A stretch of DNA of 64,000 nt from Streptomyces rugosispiralis (GTDB lineage Bacteria; Actinomycetota; Actinomycetes; Streptomycetales; Streptomycetaceae). The DNA is taken from NCBI RefSeq assembly GCF_024505145.1, contig NZ_JANIAA010000028.1, forward strand, positions 1-64,000, given 5' to 3'. The translations under genes were made by a program, and so were the position numbers. Below, in pieces: positions 16,996-25,432 of the stretch. Under the pieces are notes generated by a model. The model ran no database searches. It was not told where the DNA came from and saw only the letters and a program-made list of their open reading frames with translations. The first letter of the stretch is position 1. Every line of letters starts with the position of its first letter.

Positions 16996-17679
16996 ATGAC
17001 CGGGTCCGCTCCCCGGGGCCGCGGCTCCAGCCTCGAGCCGCTCGGCAGGCGCGAAAGCCTGCGCGACCGGGTCAGGAACGCCCTGCGCGCGGGCATCATC
17101 TCCGGTGAACTCGCCCCCGGCGCCGTTTACTCGGCGCCCGCCCTCGGCGCCCGCTTCGACGTCTCCCCCACGCCCGTCCGCGAGGCGATGCTCGACCTGG
17201 TGAAGGAGGGGCTGGTGGTCTCGGTGCCCAACAAGGGGTTCCGGGTCACCGAGGTCTCCGAGCGGGACCTGGACGATCTGGCGTCCATCCGCCTGCTCAT
17301 CGAGCCGCCCACCGTACGGGAGGCCGTCCCCCGTATCCCGCCCGGGGAGCTGCCCGCGCTGCGGGAGCTGGCCCAGGCCATCGTGGACGCGGCCGAACGC
17401 GGTGACCTCATCGGCTATATCGAGGCCGACCGGGTCTTCCACCTCACCCTGCTCGGCCATGCCGGGAACCGGCGCCTGGTGGACGTGGTCTCCGAACTCC
17501 GCTCCCAGACCCGGCTGCTGGGGCTCATTCCGCTGCTGGAGAGCGGACGGCTCGGCCAGTCGGCGGCCGAGCACCACGCGCTTCTCGACCTCGTGGAGGC
17601 GGGGGACGCGGAGGAGGCCGAGGCCATGACGCATCGCCATATCGGCCATGTGCGCGGGCTGTGGGCCGGTGGCCCATGA
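16996..17679 (+). CDS. GntR-family regulator (FadR/FCD type)
   Basis: A 227-residue regulator with an N-terminal winged helix (LRDRVRNALRAGIISGELAPG, then FDVSPTPVREAMLDL) and a C-terminal FCD ligand domain with metal-binding His residues (EADRVFHLTLLGHAGN; HHALLDLVEAGD). It lies inside the operon and its TGA overlaps the ATG of the dehydrogenase subunit. It probably represses the operon and responds to a hydroxyproline-pathway intermediate. Confidence 0.9.
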   Translation: MTGSAPRGRGSSLEPLGRRESLRDRVRNALRAGIISGELAPGAVYSAPALGARFDVSPTPVREAMLDLVKEGLVVSVPNKGFRVTEVSERDLDDLASIRLLIEPPTVREAVPRIPPGELPALRELAQAIVDAAERGDLIGYIEADRVFHLTLLGHAGNRRLVDVVSELRSQTRLLGLIPLLESGRLGQSAAEHHALLDLVEAGDAEEAEAMTHRHIGHVRGLWAGGP

Positions 17680-19046
17680 CTCGCGGCGGAATCGACTCGA
17701 CACAGCAGGACTTCTCGAAACACCAGGACTTCTCGACACACCAGGACTTGCCGAAGACCGCCGACCTCGTCGTCGTCGGCGCCGGAGTCGTCGGCGCGGC
17801 CGCCGCCTGGTTCGCCACCCTCGCCGGGCTGCGGGTCGTGGTGGTCGACCGGGGCGCCATCGCGGGCGGCACCTCGGGCGCGGGCGAGGGGAACGTCCTG
17901 GTCTCGGACAAGGAGCCGGGCCCGGAGCTGGAGCTCGCGCGGTACTCGCGGCAGGTGTGGGGCGAGGACCTGGGCCCGTACGGCGAGCGGTGGGAGTTCG
18001 AGCGGAAGGGCGGGCTGGTGGTGGCCTCCACGCCCGCCGCACTGGGCGCGCTGCGGACGCTGGCCGAGCGGCAGCGGGCTCGCGGTGTCGTCGTACGGGA
18101 GGTGTCCGGGGCCGAACTCCCGGCACTCGAACCACGGCTGACCCGCGAGGCCGCCGGGGGCGCGCTGTATCCGCAGGACGCCCAGGTGCAGCCCATGCTG
18201 GCGGCGGCCCACCTGCTGCGGCTCGCGCGGCAGCGCGGGGCGGTGGTGCGGACGGGGACGGAGGTGGTGGGGTTCCTGGGGCCGGGAGGACGTACGGGCT
18301 CACCGGCCACCTCGAGGGGAGGGCGTACGGGTGCCCCGGCCCCCGCGGGGCGAGCGGACGCGGGCGCTCCGGGAGGACGGGACGCGGGCGCTCCGGGAGG
18401 ACGGGACGCGGGCGCCCCGGTCACCGGCGTACGGACACCCCACGGCACCGTCAGCGCCCCCGCCGTCCTCAACGCGGCGGGCACCTGGGCCGGTGCGGTG
18501 GCCGGGCTCGCGGGCGTCGAGCTGCCGGTGCTGCCACGCCGGGGCTTCGTCCTCGTCACCGAACCGCTGCCGCCCGCGACCGTACGGCACAAGGTCTACG
18601 CGGCCGACTACGTGGACGCCGTGGCCAGTTCGGACGCGGAGCTCCAGGCGTCGCCGGTCGTGGAGGGCACGGGCGGCGGCACGGTGCTGATCGGCTCCAC
18701 CCGGGAGCGGGTCGGCTTCGACCGGCGGCCGTCCCCCGCCGCCGTACGGGCGCTGGCCCGGGGCGCGATCGGGCTGTTCCCGATGCTGGCGTCGGTGCGG
18801 GCGATGCGCGTGTACGCGGGCTTCCGGCCGTACTGCCCCGACCATCTGCCGGTCATCGGCCCCGACCCGCGCGCCCCCGGGCTGTGGCACGCCTGCGGCC
18901 ACGAGGGCGCGGGGATCGGCCTCGCGGCCGGGACGGGGAAGCTGATCGCGCAGGCGCTGACGGGGGAGGCGACGGATCTGGACCTGACGCCGTTCGCCCC
19001 CGAACGGTTCGAGGAGGGTGGTGCGGATGAGTCACGCGGGGAGTGA
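17676..19046 (+). CDS. FAD-dependent oxidoreductase, D-hydroxyproline dehydrogenase beta-like subunit
   Basis: A 456-residue DAO-family flavoprotein starting at ATG 17676 in an ATGA overlap. The dinucleotide motif VVVGAGVVGAAAAWF begins near residue 30. FAD contacts are seen in GGTSGAGEGNVLVSDK and the late HACGHEGAGIGLAAGTGK. Together with the small ferredoxin and the second flavoprotein it should oxidise cis-4-hydroxy-D-proline to the pyrroline. Odd features: a low-complexity insertion around residues 215-245 made of repeated GGRDAGAP units, and an N-terminal QDFSKHQDFSTHQD repeat. Both are absent from the usual family core and probably sit on surface loops. Confidence 0.85.
   Translation: MTRGGIDSTQQDFSKHQDFSTHQDLPKTADLVVVGAGVVGAAAAWFATLAGLRVVVVDRGAIAGGTSGAGEGNVLVSDKEPGPELELARYSRQVWGEDLGPYGERWEFERKGGLVVASTPAALGALRTLAERQRARGVVVREVSGAELPALEPRLTREAAGGALYPQDAQVQPMLAAAHLLRLARQRGAVVRTGTEVVGFLGPGGRTGSPATSRGGRTGAPAPAGRADAGAPGGRDAGAPGGRDAGAPVTGVRTPHGTVSAPAVLNAAGTWAGAVAGLAGVELPVLPRRGFVLVTEPLPPATVRHKVYAADYVDAVASSDAELQASPVVEGTGGGTVLIGSTRERVGFDRRPSPAAVRALARGAIGLFPMLASVRAMRVYAGFRPYCPDHLPVIGPDPRAPGLWHACGHEGAGIGLAAGTGKLIAQALTGEATDLDLTPFAPERFEEGGADESRGE
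18345..18420. repeat. In-frame 24-bp tandem units inside the dehydrogenase gene
   Basis: Two exact copies and one partial copy of a unit around GACGCGGGCGCTCCGGGAGG code for DAGAPGGR. The reading frame is kept, so the enzyme is probably not inactivated. Confidence 0.7.
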
Positions 19047-19338
19047 GGAGCGCACGGGGCCGTCGCCCTACCGGCTGACCTTCGACGGTACGACGGTCAC
19101 CGCGCGGCCCGGCCAGAGCGTGGGCGCGGCGCTGGTGGCCGCCGGGATCGTGGCCTGGCGGACCACACGGCGCGCGGGCGGACCGCGCGGGCTGTTCTGC
19201 GGGATCGGGGTCTGCTTCGACTGTCTGATCACCGTGGACGGGCGCCCGGGACAGCGGGCCTGCCTGGTCCCGGCGCGGGACGGGATGCGGCTGTCGACGG
19301 AAGGCGATCGCGAGGGTGAGGGCGGCGATGGGGACTGA
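19027..19338 (+). CDS. (2Fe-2S)-binding subunit of the dehydrogenase
   Basis: A 103-residue plant-ferredoxin-like small subunit. ATG 19027 follows GAGGAGGG; a GTG at 19018 is possible. The cluster cysteines are visible in LFCGIGVCFDCLITVDG and RACLVPA. It overlaps the FAD subunit upstream by 20 bases and the next flavoprotein by 11, a layout typical of HcnA/B/C-like and hydroxyproline dehydrogenase complexes, where it passes electrons between the flavins. Confidence 0.88.
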   Translation: MSHAGSEERTGPSPYRLTFDGTTVTARPGQSVGAALVAAGIVAWRTTRRAGGPRGLFCGIGVCFDCLITVDGRPGQRACLVPARDGMRLSTEGDREGEGGDGD

Positions 19339-20749
19339 TCTGCCGACGTACGACGTAGCCGTCGTGGGCGCGGGGCCCGCCGGGCTCGCCGCCGCCGTCG
19401 GGGCCGCCGAGGCAGGCCTCGACGTGGTGCTCATCGACGCCGGGCGGCTGCCCGGCGGCCAGTACTGGCGCCACGACGAGCACTCGAGGCCCCCTCGCCA
19501 CCAGCACGGGCGGCTCTTCACCCGCCTCCGCGCCCGGCTGCGCCACCAGCGCCACCTCGGCCGCCTCCACTACCTTCCCGGCCATCAGGTCTGGCTGATC
19601 GACCGCCCCCGCCCGGACAGCGGGCCGTTCACGCTGCGCCTGAACGGTCCGTACGAGACGGCCCCCGTCGAGCGGGACCTGGTGCGGGCCGGTGCGCTGG
19701 TGCTCTGCTGCGGCGCGTACGACCGCCAACTGCCGGTCCCCGGCTGGGAGCTGCCCGGGGTGATGGCGGCCGGAGGCGTCCAGGCACTGCTGAAGGGGCA
19801 CCGGGCGGTGGCGGGGCGGCGCGCGGTGGTCGCGGGCACGGGCCCGTTCCTGCTGCCGGTCGCGACGGGCCTGGCGCAGGCGGGGGTGCGCGTCCTCGCC
19901 GTATGCGAGGCCAACCCGGCGCATGGCTGGCTGCGCCACCTGGACGGGGCGGTGCGGGCGCCCGCCAAGTCCGCCGAGGCGGTGCGGTACGCGGCGCTGC
20001 TGGCCCGCCACCGCATCCCGTACCGGACCAGGACCACGGTGACCGAGATCCTGGGCGAGGACCGGGTGCGCGCGGTGCGGCTCGACGGCGGCGAGGTGCT
20101 CGAGGCCGATCTGGTGGCGCTGGGCTGGGGGTTCACCCCCGCCCTCGAACTGCCGCTGATGGTCGGCGCCGCCACCCGGCGCGACCTCGACGGCTCCCTC
20201 GTCGTCGCGGTCGACGCCCGGCAGCGCACCACCGTCCCGGACGTCCTGGCCGCGGGGGAGACCGCGGGCGTGGGCGGTGCCGCGTTGGCCGTCGCCGAGG
20301 GGCGGCTGGCCGCCCTGTCGCTGGCGGCGGCGCACGGGCTGCCGGTGGATCCGCGCGCCGTACGACGGCTGCGCACCGCGATCCGCCACGGCCGGGCGTT
20401 CGCCGCCGCGCTACACCGCACGTACCCCGTGCCCGACGGGTGGACCGAGCGGCTGACCGAGCGCACGGTGGTCTGCCGCTGCGAGGAGGTCACGTACGGG
20501 GAGCTGTGCCGCGCCCGTACCGAACTCGGCGCCGAGGACCCCCGCACCATGAAGCTCCTGGCCCGCCCGGGGATGGGCTGGTGCCAGGGCCGGATCTGCG
20601 GTTTCGCGGTCGCCGCCGTCACCGCGTCGCTGACCGGCCGCCCGGCCACGGCGGAGGATCTGCGGCCGCTCTCGGCACGGCCGTTCGCGGCGCCGGTGAC
20701 GCTGGGGGAGCTGGCGGAGCTGGGGGACGACGCGGACGAGGAGTCCTAG
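19328..20749 (+). CDS. NAD(P)/FAD-binding oxidoreductase with BFD-like [2Fe-2S] end, dehydrogenase alpha-like subunit
   Basis: A 473-residue flavoprotein. The first Rossmann motif VAVVGAGPAGLAAAVGAAEA lies at residues 10-30, with a second nucleotide site at VVAGTGPFLLPVATGLA. The C-terminal domain has the four cysteines of a BFD-like cluster (CRCEEV and CQGRICG). This is the HcnA/hydroxyproline-dehydrogenase alpha arrangement. It closes the operon. No 2-ketoglutarate-semialdehyde dehydrogenase is present in the window, so the last step of the pathway must be encoded elsewhere. Confidence 0.88.
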   Translation: MGTDLPTYDVAVVGAGPAGLAAAVGAAEAGLDVVLIDAGRLPGGQYWRHDEHSRPPRHQHGRLFTRLRARLRHQRHLGRLHYLPGHQVWLIDRPRPDSGPFTLRLNGPYETAPVERDLVRAGALVLCCGAYDRQLPVPGWELPGVMAAGGVQALLKGHRAVAGRRAVVAGTGPFLLPVATGLAQAGVRVLAVCEANPAHGWLRHLDGAVRAPAKSAEAVRYAALLARHRIPYRTRTTVTEILGEDRVRAVRLDGGEVLEADLVALGWGFTPALELPLMVGAATRRDLDGSLVVAVDARQRTTVPDVLAAGETAGVGGAALAVAEGRLAALSLAAAHGLPVDPRAVRRLRTAIRHGRAFAAALHRTYPVPDGWTERLTERTVVCRCEEVTYGELCRARTELGAEDPRTMKLLARPGMGWCQGRICGFAVAAVTASLTGRPATAEDLRPLSARPFAAPVTLGELAELGDDADEES

Positions 20750-20869
20750 CGCTCGCGGGCGCCTGCCCCCTGTCGCTCGCGCAGATGCCAGCCTCCGTAC
20801 CCGAATCGTTGGACGGATACCACCTGATCGACATGTACCGCCTCGCAGATGCGGCGCTACCATCGGCGG

Positions 20870-21259
20870 ATGCATACGTACCGGATCGGTGAGGCCGCGG
20901 CCCTGATGGGGGTCAGCGTCGACACCCTGCGGCGCTGGGTCGACAGCGGACGGCTGTCCGCCGAACGGGACGAGCAGGGGCGCCGGATCATCCCGGGCCC
21001 GGCGCTCGCCGCGTTCGCCCGCGAGGTCGCCAGCGGCACGGACCGCGATCACCCCGGCTCCTCGGCCCGCAATCGCTTCTCGGGGATCGTCACCGAGGTG
21101 ATCCTCGGCGATGTGTCCGCGCAGGTGGAGATCCAGGCGGGCCCGTTCCGCGTGGTGTCCATGATCAGCCGCGAGTCGGCGGAGGAGCTGAAGCTGGAGC
21201 CGGGCGTTCCGGCCGTCGCCGTGATCAAGTCGACCAACGTGGTCGTGGAAACGCCGTGA
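20870..21259 (+). CDS. HTH / molybdate-binding (Mop/TOBE) regulator
   Basis: A 129-residue protein with an excisionase/MerR-like HTH at residues 4-45 (YRIGEAAALMGVSVDTLRRW) and a C-terminal Mop/TOBE domain (about 66-129; SARNRFSGIVTEVILGDVSA, then SAEELKLEPGVPAVAVIKST). It should sense molybdate or tungstate and control modABC just downstream. There is no Shine-Dalgarno before ATG 20870. A TACCAT hexamer ends seven bases upstream, so a leaderless mRNA is possible. Confidence 0.85.
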   Translation: MHTYRIGEAAALMGVSVDTLRRWVDSGRLSAERDEQGRRIIPGPALAAFAREVASGTDRDHPGSSARNRFSGIVTEVILGDVSAQVEIQAGPFRVVSMISRESAEELKLEPGVPAVAVIKSTNVVVETP

Positions 21260-21400
21260 ACATGCGCGCCGAGGGCGGCACAGACACAGGCAGCGGCAGA
21301 CCCAGTGGCAGAGGCGGCACAGGCGGCACAGGCGGCAGCCGCGGGAGCCGCAGCAGCCGGCAGCAGCCGCAGTAGTCGCAGAGAGGGAGAGACAGACCCC

Positions 21401-22243
21401 ATGACGACCCGTTCCGTATCCGGTTCCGGATCCCGATCCCGATCCCGTTGGACGCTCCAGGTGGTGGGCGGTCTCGCGCTCGCCGCGCTGACGCTCACCG
21501 CCTGCTCCTCCGGTGACTCCGGTGACTCCGCCAAGAAGTCCGCCTCTGGTTCCTCCTCCGAGAAGCTGTCCGGCACGGTGACCGTGTTCGCGGCGGCCTC
21601 GCTGAAGGAGAGCTTCACCGCGCTGGGCAAGACGTTCGAGAAGGAGCACCCCGGCACCAAGGTCGCCTTCAACTTCGGTGGCAGCGACGCCCTCGCGGCC
21701 AGCATCACCTCCGGCGCGCCCGCCGATGTCTTCGCCGCCGCGAGCCCGAAGACCATGAAGACCGTCACCGACGCCAAGGACGCGAAGGGCACCCCGACCA
21801 CCTTCGTCCGCAACCAGCTCGAGATCGCGACCCTCCCGGGCAACCCGAAGAAGATCAAGACGCTCAAGGACCTCACCCACTCCGGGCTGAAGGTCGCGCT
21901 GTGCGCCAAGGAGGTGCCGTGCGGTTCGGCGGCGCAGAAGGCGCTGACCGCGGCCAAGCTCAAGCTCACCCCGGTCTCGTACGAGCAGGACGTCAAGGGC
22001 GCGCTGACCAAGGTGCAGTTGAAGGAGGTGGACGCCTCCGTCGTCTACAAGACGGATGTGAAGGCGGCGGGCGGCAAGGTCGCGGGCGTGGAGTTCCCCG
22101 AGTCGAAGCAGGCCATCAACGACTATCCGATCGCCCCGCTGAAGAACGCCCGGAACGCGGAGGGGGCCACGGCCTTCATCGACCTGGTGAAGTCGGCACA
22201 GGGCCAGAAGGTGCTCGGCCAGGCCGGTTTCCTCAAGCCGTGA
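21401..22243 (+). CDS. modA: ModA, molybdate-binding lipoprotein
   Basis: A 280-residue periplasmic-binding-type lipoprotein. The signal peptide ends in the lipobox LTAC (Cys35), followed by a Ser/Lys linker. The ModA fold begins TVTVFAAASLKESFTALGK, and oxyanion contacts are expected from the AAASL, GSDALAASI and SVVYKTDV segments. GAGAGGGAGAG precedes the ATG. It is the first gene of modABC; the stop overlaps the GTG of modB. The 140 bases upstream hold GGCGGCACA-type repeats. Confidence 0.92.
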   Translation: MTTRSVSGSGSRSRSRWTLQVVGGLALAALTLTACSSGDSGDSAKKSASGSSSEKLSGTVTVFAAASLKESFTALGKTFEKEHPGTKVAFNFGGSDALAASITSGAPADVFAAASPKTMKTVTDAKDAKGTPTTFVRNQLEIATLPGNPKKIKTLKDLTHSGLKVALCAKEVPCGSAAQKALTAAKLKLTPVSYEQDVKGALTKVQLKEVDASVVYKTDVKAAGGKVAGVEFPESKQAINDYPIAPLKNARNAEGATAFIDLVKSAQGQKVLGQAGFLKP

Positions 22244-23163
22244 CGGAGCGGAACGCCGGGGCGGAGCCGAAGACCGTGACGGAGCCAGCGGGGGCAACCG
22301 GCCCCCCGGAGGTTCTGGGCAGCGGCACACGGCGACGGCGCCCCGGTACCCCCCGCCTCCGCGCGGGCGGTACCCCCCGCCTCCGCGCGGGCGTCCCGCT
22401 GCCGCTCCTGCTGCCCGCCCTCGCCGGCCTGGTCTTCCTGGTGCTTCCGCTGGTCGCGCTGCTGGTCCGCGCGCCCTGGCGGAGCCTGCCCGACCAGCTG
22501 ACCAGCGTCGCGGTGTGGCAGGCGCTGCGCCTCTCGCTGATCACCGCGACCGCCGCCACCGCCGTGGCGCTGGTCCTGGGCGTGCCCCTGGCCTGGCTGC
22601 TGGCCCGCGCCCACTTCCCCGGCCGCCGGCTGCTGCGCGCCCTGGTGACCCTGCCGCTGGTGCTGCCGCCGGTGGTCGGCGGTGTGGCGCTGCTGCTCGC
22701 GCTGGGCCGTAACGGGATCGTGGGCCGCTGGCTGGACTCGGCGTTCGGCGTGACCCTGCCGTTCACCACGGCGGGGGTGGTGGTCGCGGAGGCGTTCGTG
22801 GCGATGCCGTTCCTCGTGATCAGCGTCGAGGGCACGCTGCGGGCCGCCGATCCGCGCTACGAGGAGGCCGCCACGACCCTCGGCGCCTCGCGCTTCACCG
22901 CGTTCCGGCGCGTCACCCTGCCGATGGTCGCGCCGGGCGTGGCGGCCGGGGCGGTGCTGGCCTGGGCGCGGGCGCTGGGCGAGTTCGGCGCCACGATCAC
23001 CTTCGCGGGCAACTTCCCCGGCCGTACGCAGACGATGCCGCTGTCGGTCTATCTCGCGCTGCAGAGCGACCCGGCCGCCGCCATCGCGCTCAGCCTCGTC
23101 CTTCTCGCCGTCTCCATCGCGGTCCTGGCCGGGCTGCGCGACCGCTGGATGGCCGCCTCATGA
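22240..23163 (+). CDS. modB: ModB, molybdate ABC transporter permease
   Basis: A 307-residue permease beginning at GTG in a GTGA overlap. About six membrane spans follow a hydrophilic N-terminus that contains a duplicated RPGTPRLRAG-type segment. The ABC-permease EAA loop (EEAATTLGASRFTAFRRVTL) and ALGEFGATITFAGN, typical of ModB, are clear. It forms the channel with ModA and ModC. Confidence 0.92.
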   Translation: MTERNAGAEPKTVTEPAGATGPPEVLGSGTRRRRPGTPRLRAGGTPRLRAGVPLPLLLPALAGLVFLVLPLVALLVRAPWRSLPDQLTSVAVWQALRLSLITATAATAVALVLGVPLAWLLARAHFPGRRLLRALVTLPLVLPPVVGGVALLLALGRNGIVGRWLDSAFGVTLPFTTAGVVVAEAFVAMPFLVISVEGTLRAADPRYEEAATTLGASRFTAFRRVTLPMVAPGVAAGAVLAWARALGEFGATITFAGNFPGRTQTMPLSVYLALQSDPAAAIALSLVLLAVSIAVLAGLRDRWMAAS

Positions 23164-24260
23164 CGAATACGGACACCTCCCGCACCGAGGAGGCCGCGCT
23201 GCGCACCGACGGCCTCGACGCCCGGCTCGTCGTGGACCGGGGCGGCTTCCGGCTCGACCTGCGGCTGACCGCCGCGCCCGGCGAGGTGGTCGCGCTGCTC
23301 GGGCCGAACGGCGCGGGCAAGACGACCGCGCTGCGCGCCCTGGCCGGGCTCACCCCGCTCACCGAGGGTGCGCTGCGGCTGGACGGCCGGACCCTGGAGG
23401 AGCCGTCGCACCGGCTGCGGACGCCGCCCGAACACCGCCCGGTCGGCGTTGTCTTCCAGGACTATCTGCTCTTCCCGCACCTCACCGCGCTGGACAACGT
23501 GGCGTTCGGCCCGCGCTGCCAAGGGGTGCCCAAGGCGGAGGCCCGCGCGCAGGCGGCCGAGTGGCTGGACCGGATGGGCCTGGCCGACCGCGCGGGCGCC
23601 AAACCCCGCGCCCTCTCCGGCGGCCAGGCCCAGCGCGTCGCCCTCGCCCGCGCCCTGGCCACCCGCCCCCGGCTGCTCCTGCTGGACGAGCCACTGGCCG
23701 CACTGGACGCCCGCACCCGTCTCGACGTACGCGCCGGACTCCGCCGCCATCTGGCCGACTTCGAGGCGGTGGCGGTCCTGGTCACCCATGATCCGCTGGA
23801 CGCGATGGTGCTGGCCGACCGGCTCGTGGTGGTCGAGGACGGCCGTATCGTCCAGGAGGGCGCCTCGGCGGACATCTCCCGCCGCCCTCGCACCGACTAC
23901 ATCGCCAGCCTCGTCGGCCTCAACCTCTACCAGGGCCGCGCCGACGGCCACACCGTGACGCTCGACGGCGGCACCACCATCACCACCACCGAGGACCTCA
24001 CCGGCCCCGCCTTCGTCGTCTTCCCACCCGCCGCGGTCACCCTCCACCGCGACCGCCCCGACTCCAGCGCCCGCAACCTGTGGCGGCTGGAGGTGACCGG
24101 CCTGGAGTCCCACGGCGACCAGATCCGCGTCGACCTCACCGGCGAACTCCCCCTCCTGGCCGACCTCACGACGGCGGCGGTAGCCGAACTGTCCCTCCAC
24201 CCGGGCCGCACTGTCTGGGCCACCCTCAAGGCAACCCAGACCCACGCATACCCGGCGTGA
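23160..24260 (+). CDS. modC: ModC, molybdate ABC transporter ATPase
   Basis: A 366-residue ATPase starting in an ATGA overlap with modB. Walker A GPNGAGKTT, Q-loop VFQDYLLFPH, signature LSGGQAQRVALARAL, Walker B LLLLDEPL and H-loop VTHDPLDAM are all intact. The C-terminal 100 residues form a TOBE domain, expected to bind oxyanion and regulate activity. It is the last gene of the operon. Confidence 0.93.
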   Translation: MTNTDTSRTEEAALRTDGLDARLVVDRGGFRLDLRLTAAPGEVVALLGPNGAGKTTALRALAGLTPLTEGALRLDGRTLEEPSHRLRTPPEHRPVGVVFQDYLLFPHLTALDNVAFGPRCQGVPKAEARAQAAEWLDRMGLADRAGAKPRALSGGQAQRVALARALATRPRLLLLDEPLAALDARTRLDVRAGLRRHLADFEAVAVLVTHDPLDAMVLADRLVVVEDGRIVQEGASADISRRPRTDYIASLVGLNLYQGRADGHTVTLDGGTTITTTEDLTGPAFVVFPPAAVTLHRDRPDSSARNLWRLEVTGLESHGDQIRVDLTGELPLLADLTTAAVAELSLHPGRTVWATLKATQTHAYPA

Positions 24261-24294
24261 GCAACTCCGCACAGCGGGCCCAAGGCTGCGGACG

Positions 24295-24720
24295 ATGCTC
24301 CACACACGGGAGGCGTGGGCCCTGGCGTGCATGGACCGGCCATCCGGTTTCCGACGTGCGACCGGACAGGTTGCCGAGGCGCTCAGTGACGCCGGACGAC
24401 CCGACGGCGAGCCCTACTGGATCGGCTACTTCGACGATGCCGAACTCGCCGGGGCCACCGGCGGCAGGCTCCTGGACATGGCCCGCGCAGACCCGCGCCG
24501 CTACGCCGACCAAGCCGCCGACCACATCCGTACTGCCCTGGACCGGCGCGGCCCGGAGGCTGGACGTGGCCACGCTCTGGACTGGATCGGACTGGCTGAG
24601 TGCGCGTTCCTGCTCGGCGACATCAGCAGCGCCGCCGACTACTCCCGTCGCGCTGTAGCGGTCGCGTCTGATCTGCTCTCCGGGCGCGTGCGCGCACAGT
24701 TGGCGCAGCTGTACCCGTAC
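24295..24720 (+). pseudogene. C-terminal remnant of an XRE-type regulator
   Basis: The reading (EAWALACMDRPSGFRRATGQ, then PYWIGYFDDAELAGATGGRL, then GHALDWIGLAECAFLLGDIS) matches the helical tail of the large Streptomyces XRE/TPR-like regulators, but the HTH and most of the protein are missing. The frame stays open to 24894, but after YPYTV the composition turns into noise because another fragment begins in a different frame. Probably not functional. Confidence 0.65.
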
Positions 24721-24746
24721 ACGGTGCGGGACGGCGTGCCCCGGGG

Positions 24747-24875
24747 ATGGCGGTGTGGGACGGGCGGCCGCCCTCCGGCAAGGGCGGTGGTACGGCGGAT
24801 GCGGTGGGGCAGGCGCGTGAGGCGGGCGTACCCGTCGACGTCGTCTGGCCGGACGGGGTTTCGCGCCGGGCGTGA
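24747..24875 (+). pseudogene. C-terminal remnant of a conserved actinobacterial protein
   Basis: In a second frame the sequence reads MAVWDGRPPSGKGGGTADAV, then EAGVPVDVVWPDGVSRRA, then stop. This is the usual end of SLOG/nucleotide-binding-like Streptomyces proteins (WAVWDG..GGTADVV..A...GVPV.V.WP). Only the last 42 residues remain. It directly follows the XRE remnant, so a deletion has probably fused two decayed genes. Confidence 0.55.
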
Positions 24876-24938
24876 CCGCCTACCCGTCGGCTGAGGGCCG
24901 TCCCGCTCGCCCGACGGGCCGCGTACGCCGGGGGTGCC

Positions 24939-24995
24939 GCATGGGTCGGGTGCGGTGCATGGGCCGGGTGCGGTGCATGGGCCGGGTGCGGCGCC
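24939..24995. repeat. Three 18-bp tandem units
   Basis: The unit GCATGGGCCGGGTGCGGT occurs three times with one or two changes, immediately before the left arm of the large inverted repeat. Confidence 0.7.
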
Positions 24996-25404
24996 GTCTC
25001 GCGCGCTTCGCGCGATTGAGCAGCGGGGCAGGGGGCGGGGGGCGTGGGTCGACCGCCGACCGCCGGGCCGGTGGGAGTGACCGCCGGTGGCGGCAGCGGC
25101 GCCCGGGGGGCGAGGCCCGTCGCCGGACCGGCGGACTCCGTATCCACTGCGACGCTGGACCACCCATCAGCCGCGCCTGGACGGTCCACCGTCGCACTCG
25201 ACGCCGTAGGGGGGTACCTCTCCCGAAAACCCTTGACAAGGTAGTTGCTTCAGATCAAGTGTTTTCGGAGGGGGTACCCGGAGGGGCCGTCCCGACGGGC
25301 CGCGCTCCGGATCGGCGTCGGCCCCCACCGGCCCGGCGGCCGGCAACGCGCCTTGCGCCCCCGCCCCCTGCCCCGCTGCTCAATCGCGCGAAGCGCGCGA
25401 GACG
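24995..25404. repeat. Large inverted repeat (arms 24995-25044 and 25356-25404)
   Basis: The left arm (starting CGTCTCGCGCGCTTCGCGCG) is the reverse complement of the right arm except for one G in a G-run; each is about 49 bases and contains its own small hairpin. Weaker complementarity continues inward for about 40 more bases (for example GCCGGGCCGGTGGG on the left against CCCACCGGCCCGGC on the right). There is no coding sequence between the arms. It resembles two copies of an intergenic repeat element in opposite orientation, or a non-autonomous mobile element. Confidence 0.75.
25223..25268. promoter_or_regulatory. 46-bp dyad with TTGACA, orphan operator/promoter
   Basis: CCGAAAAC at 25223-25230 pairs with GTTTTCGG at 25261-25268, and inside it CTTGA at 25232-25236 pairs with TCAAG at 25255-25259. 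TTGACA (25233-25238) could be a -35 hexamer. The AT-rich symmetric core resembles MarR-type operators. No intact gene follows on either side, so the regulated gene seems to be lost. Confidence 0.5.
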
Positions 25405-25432
25405 ATACCCGCACCTGGCATCCGGCCTGCGC

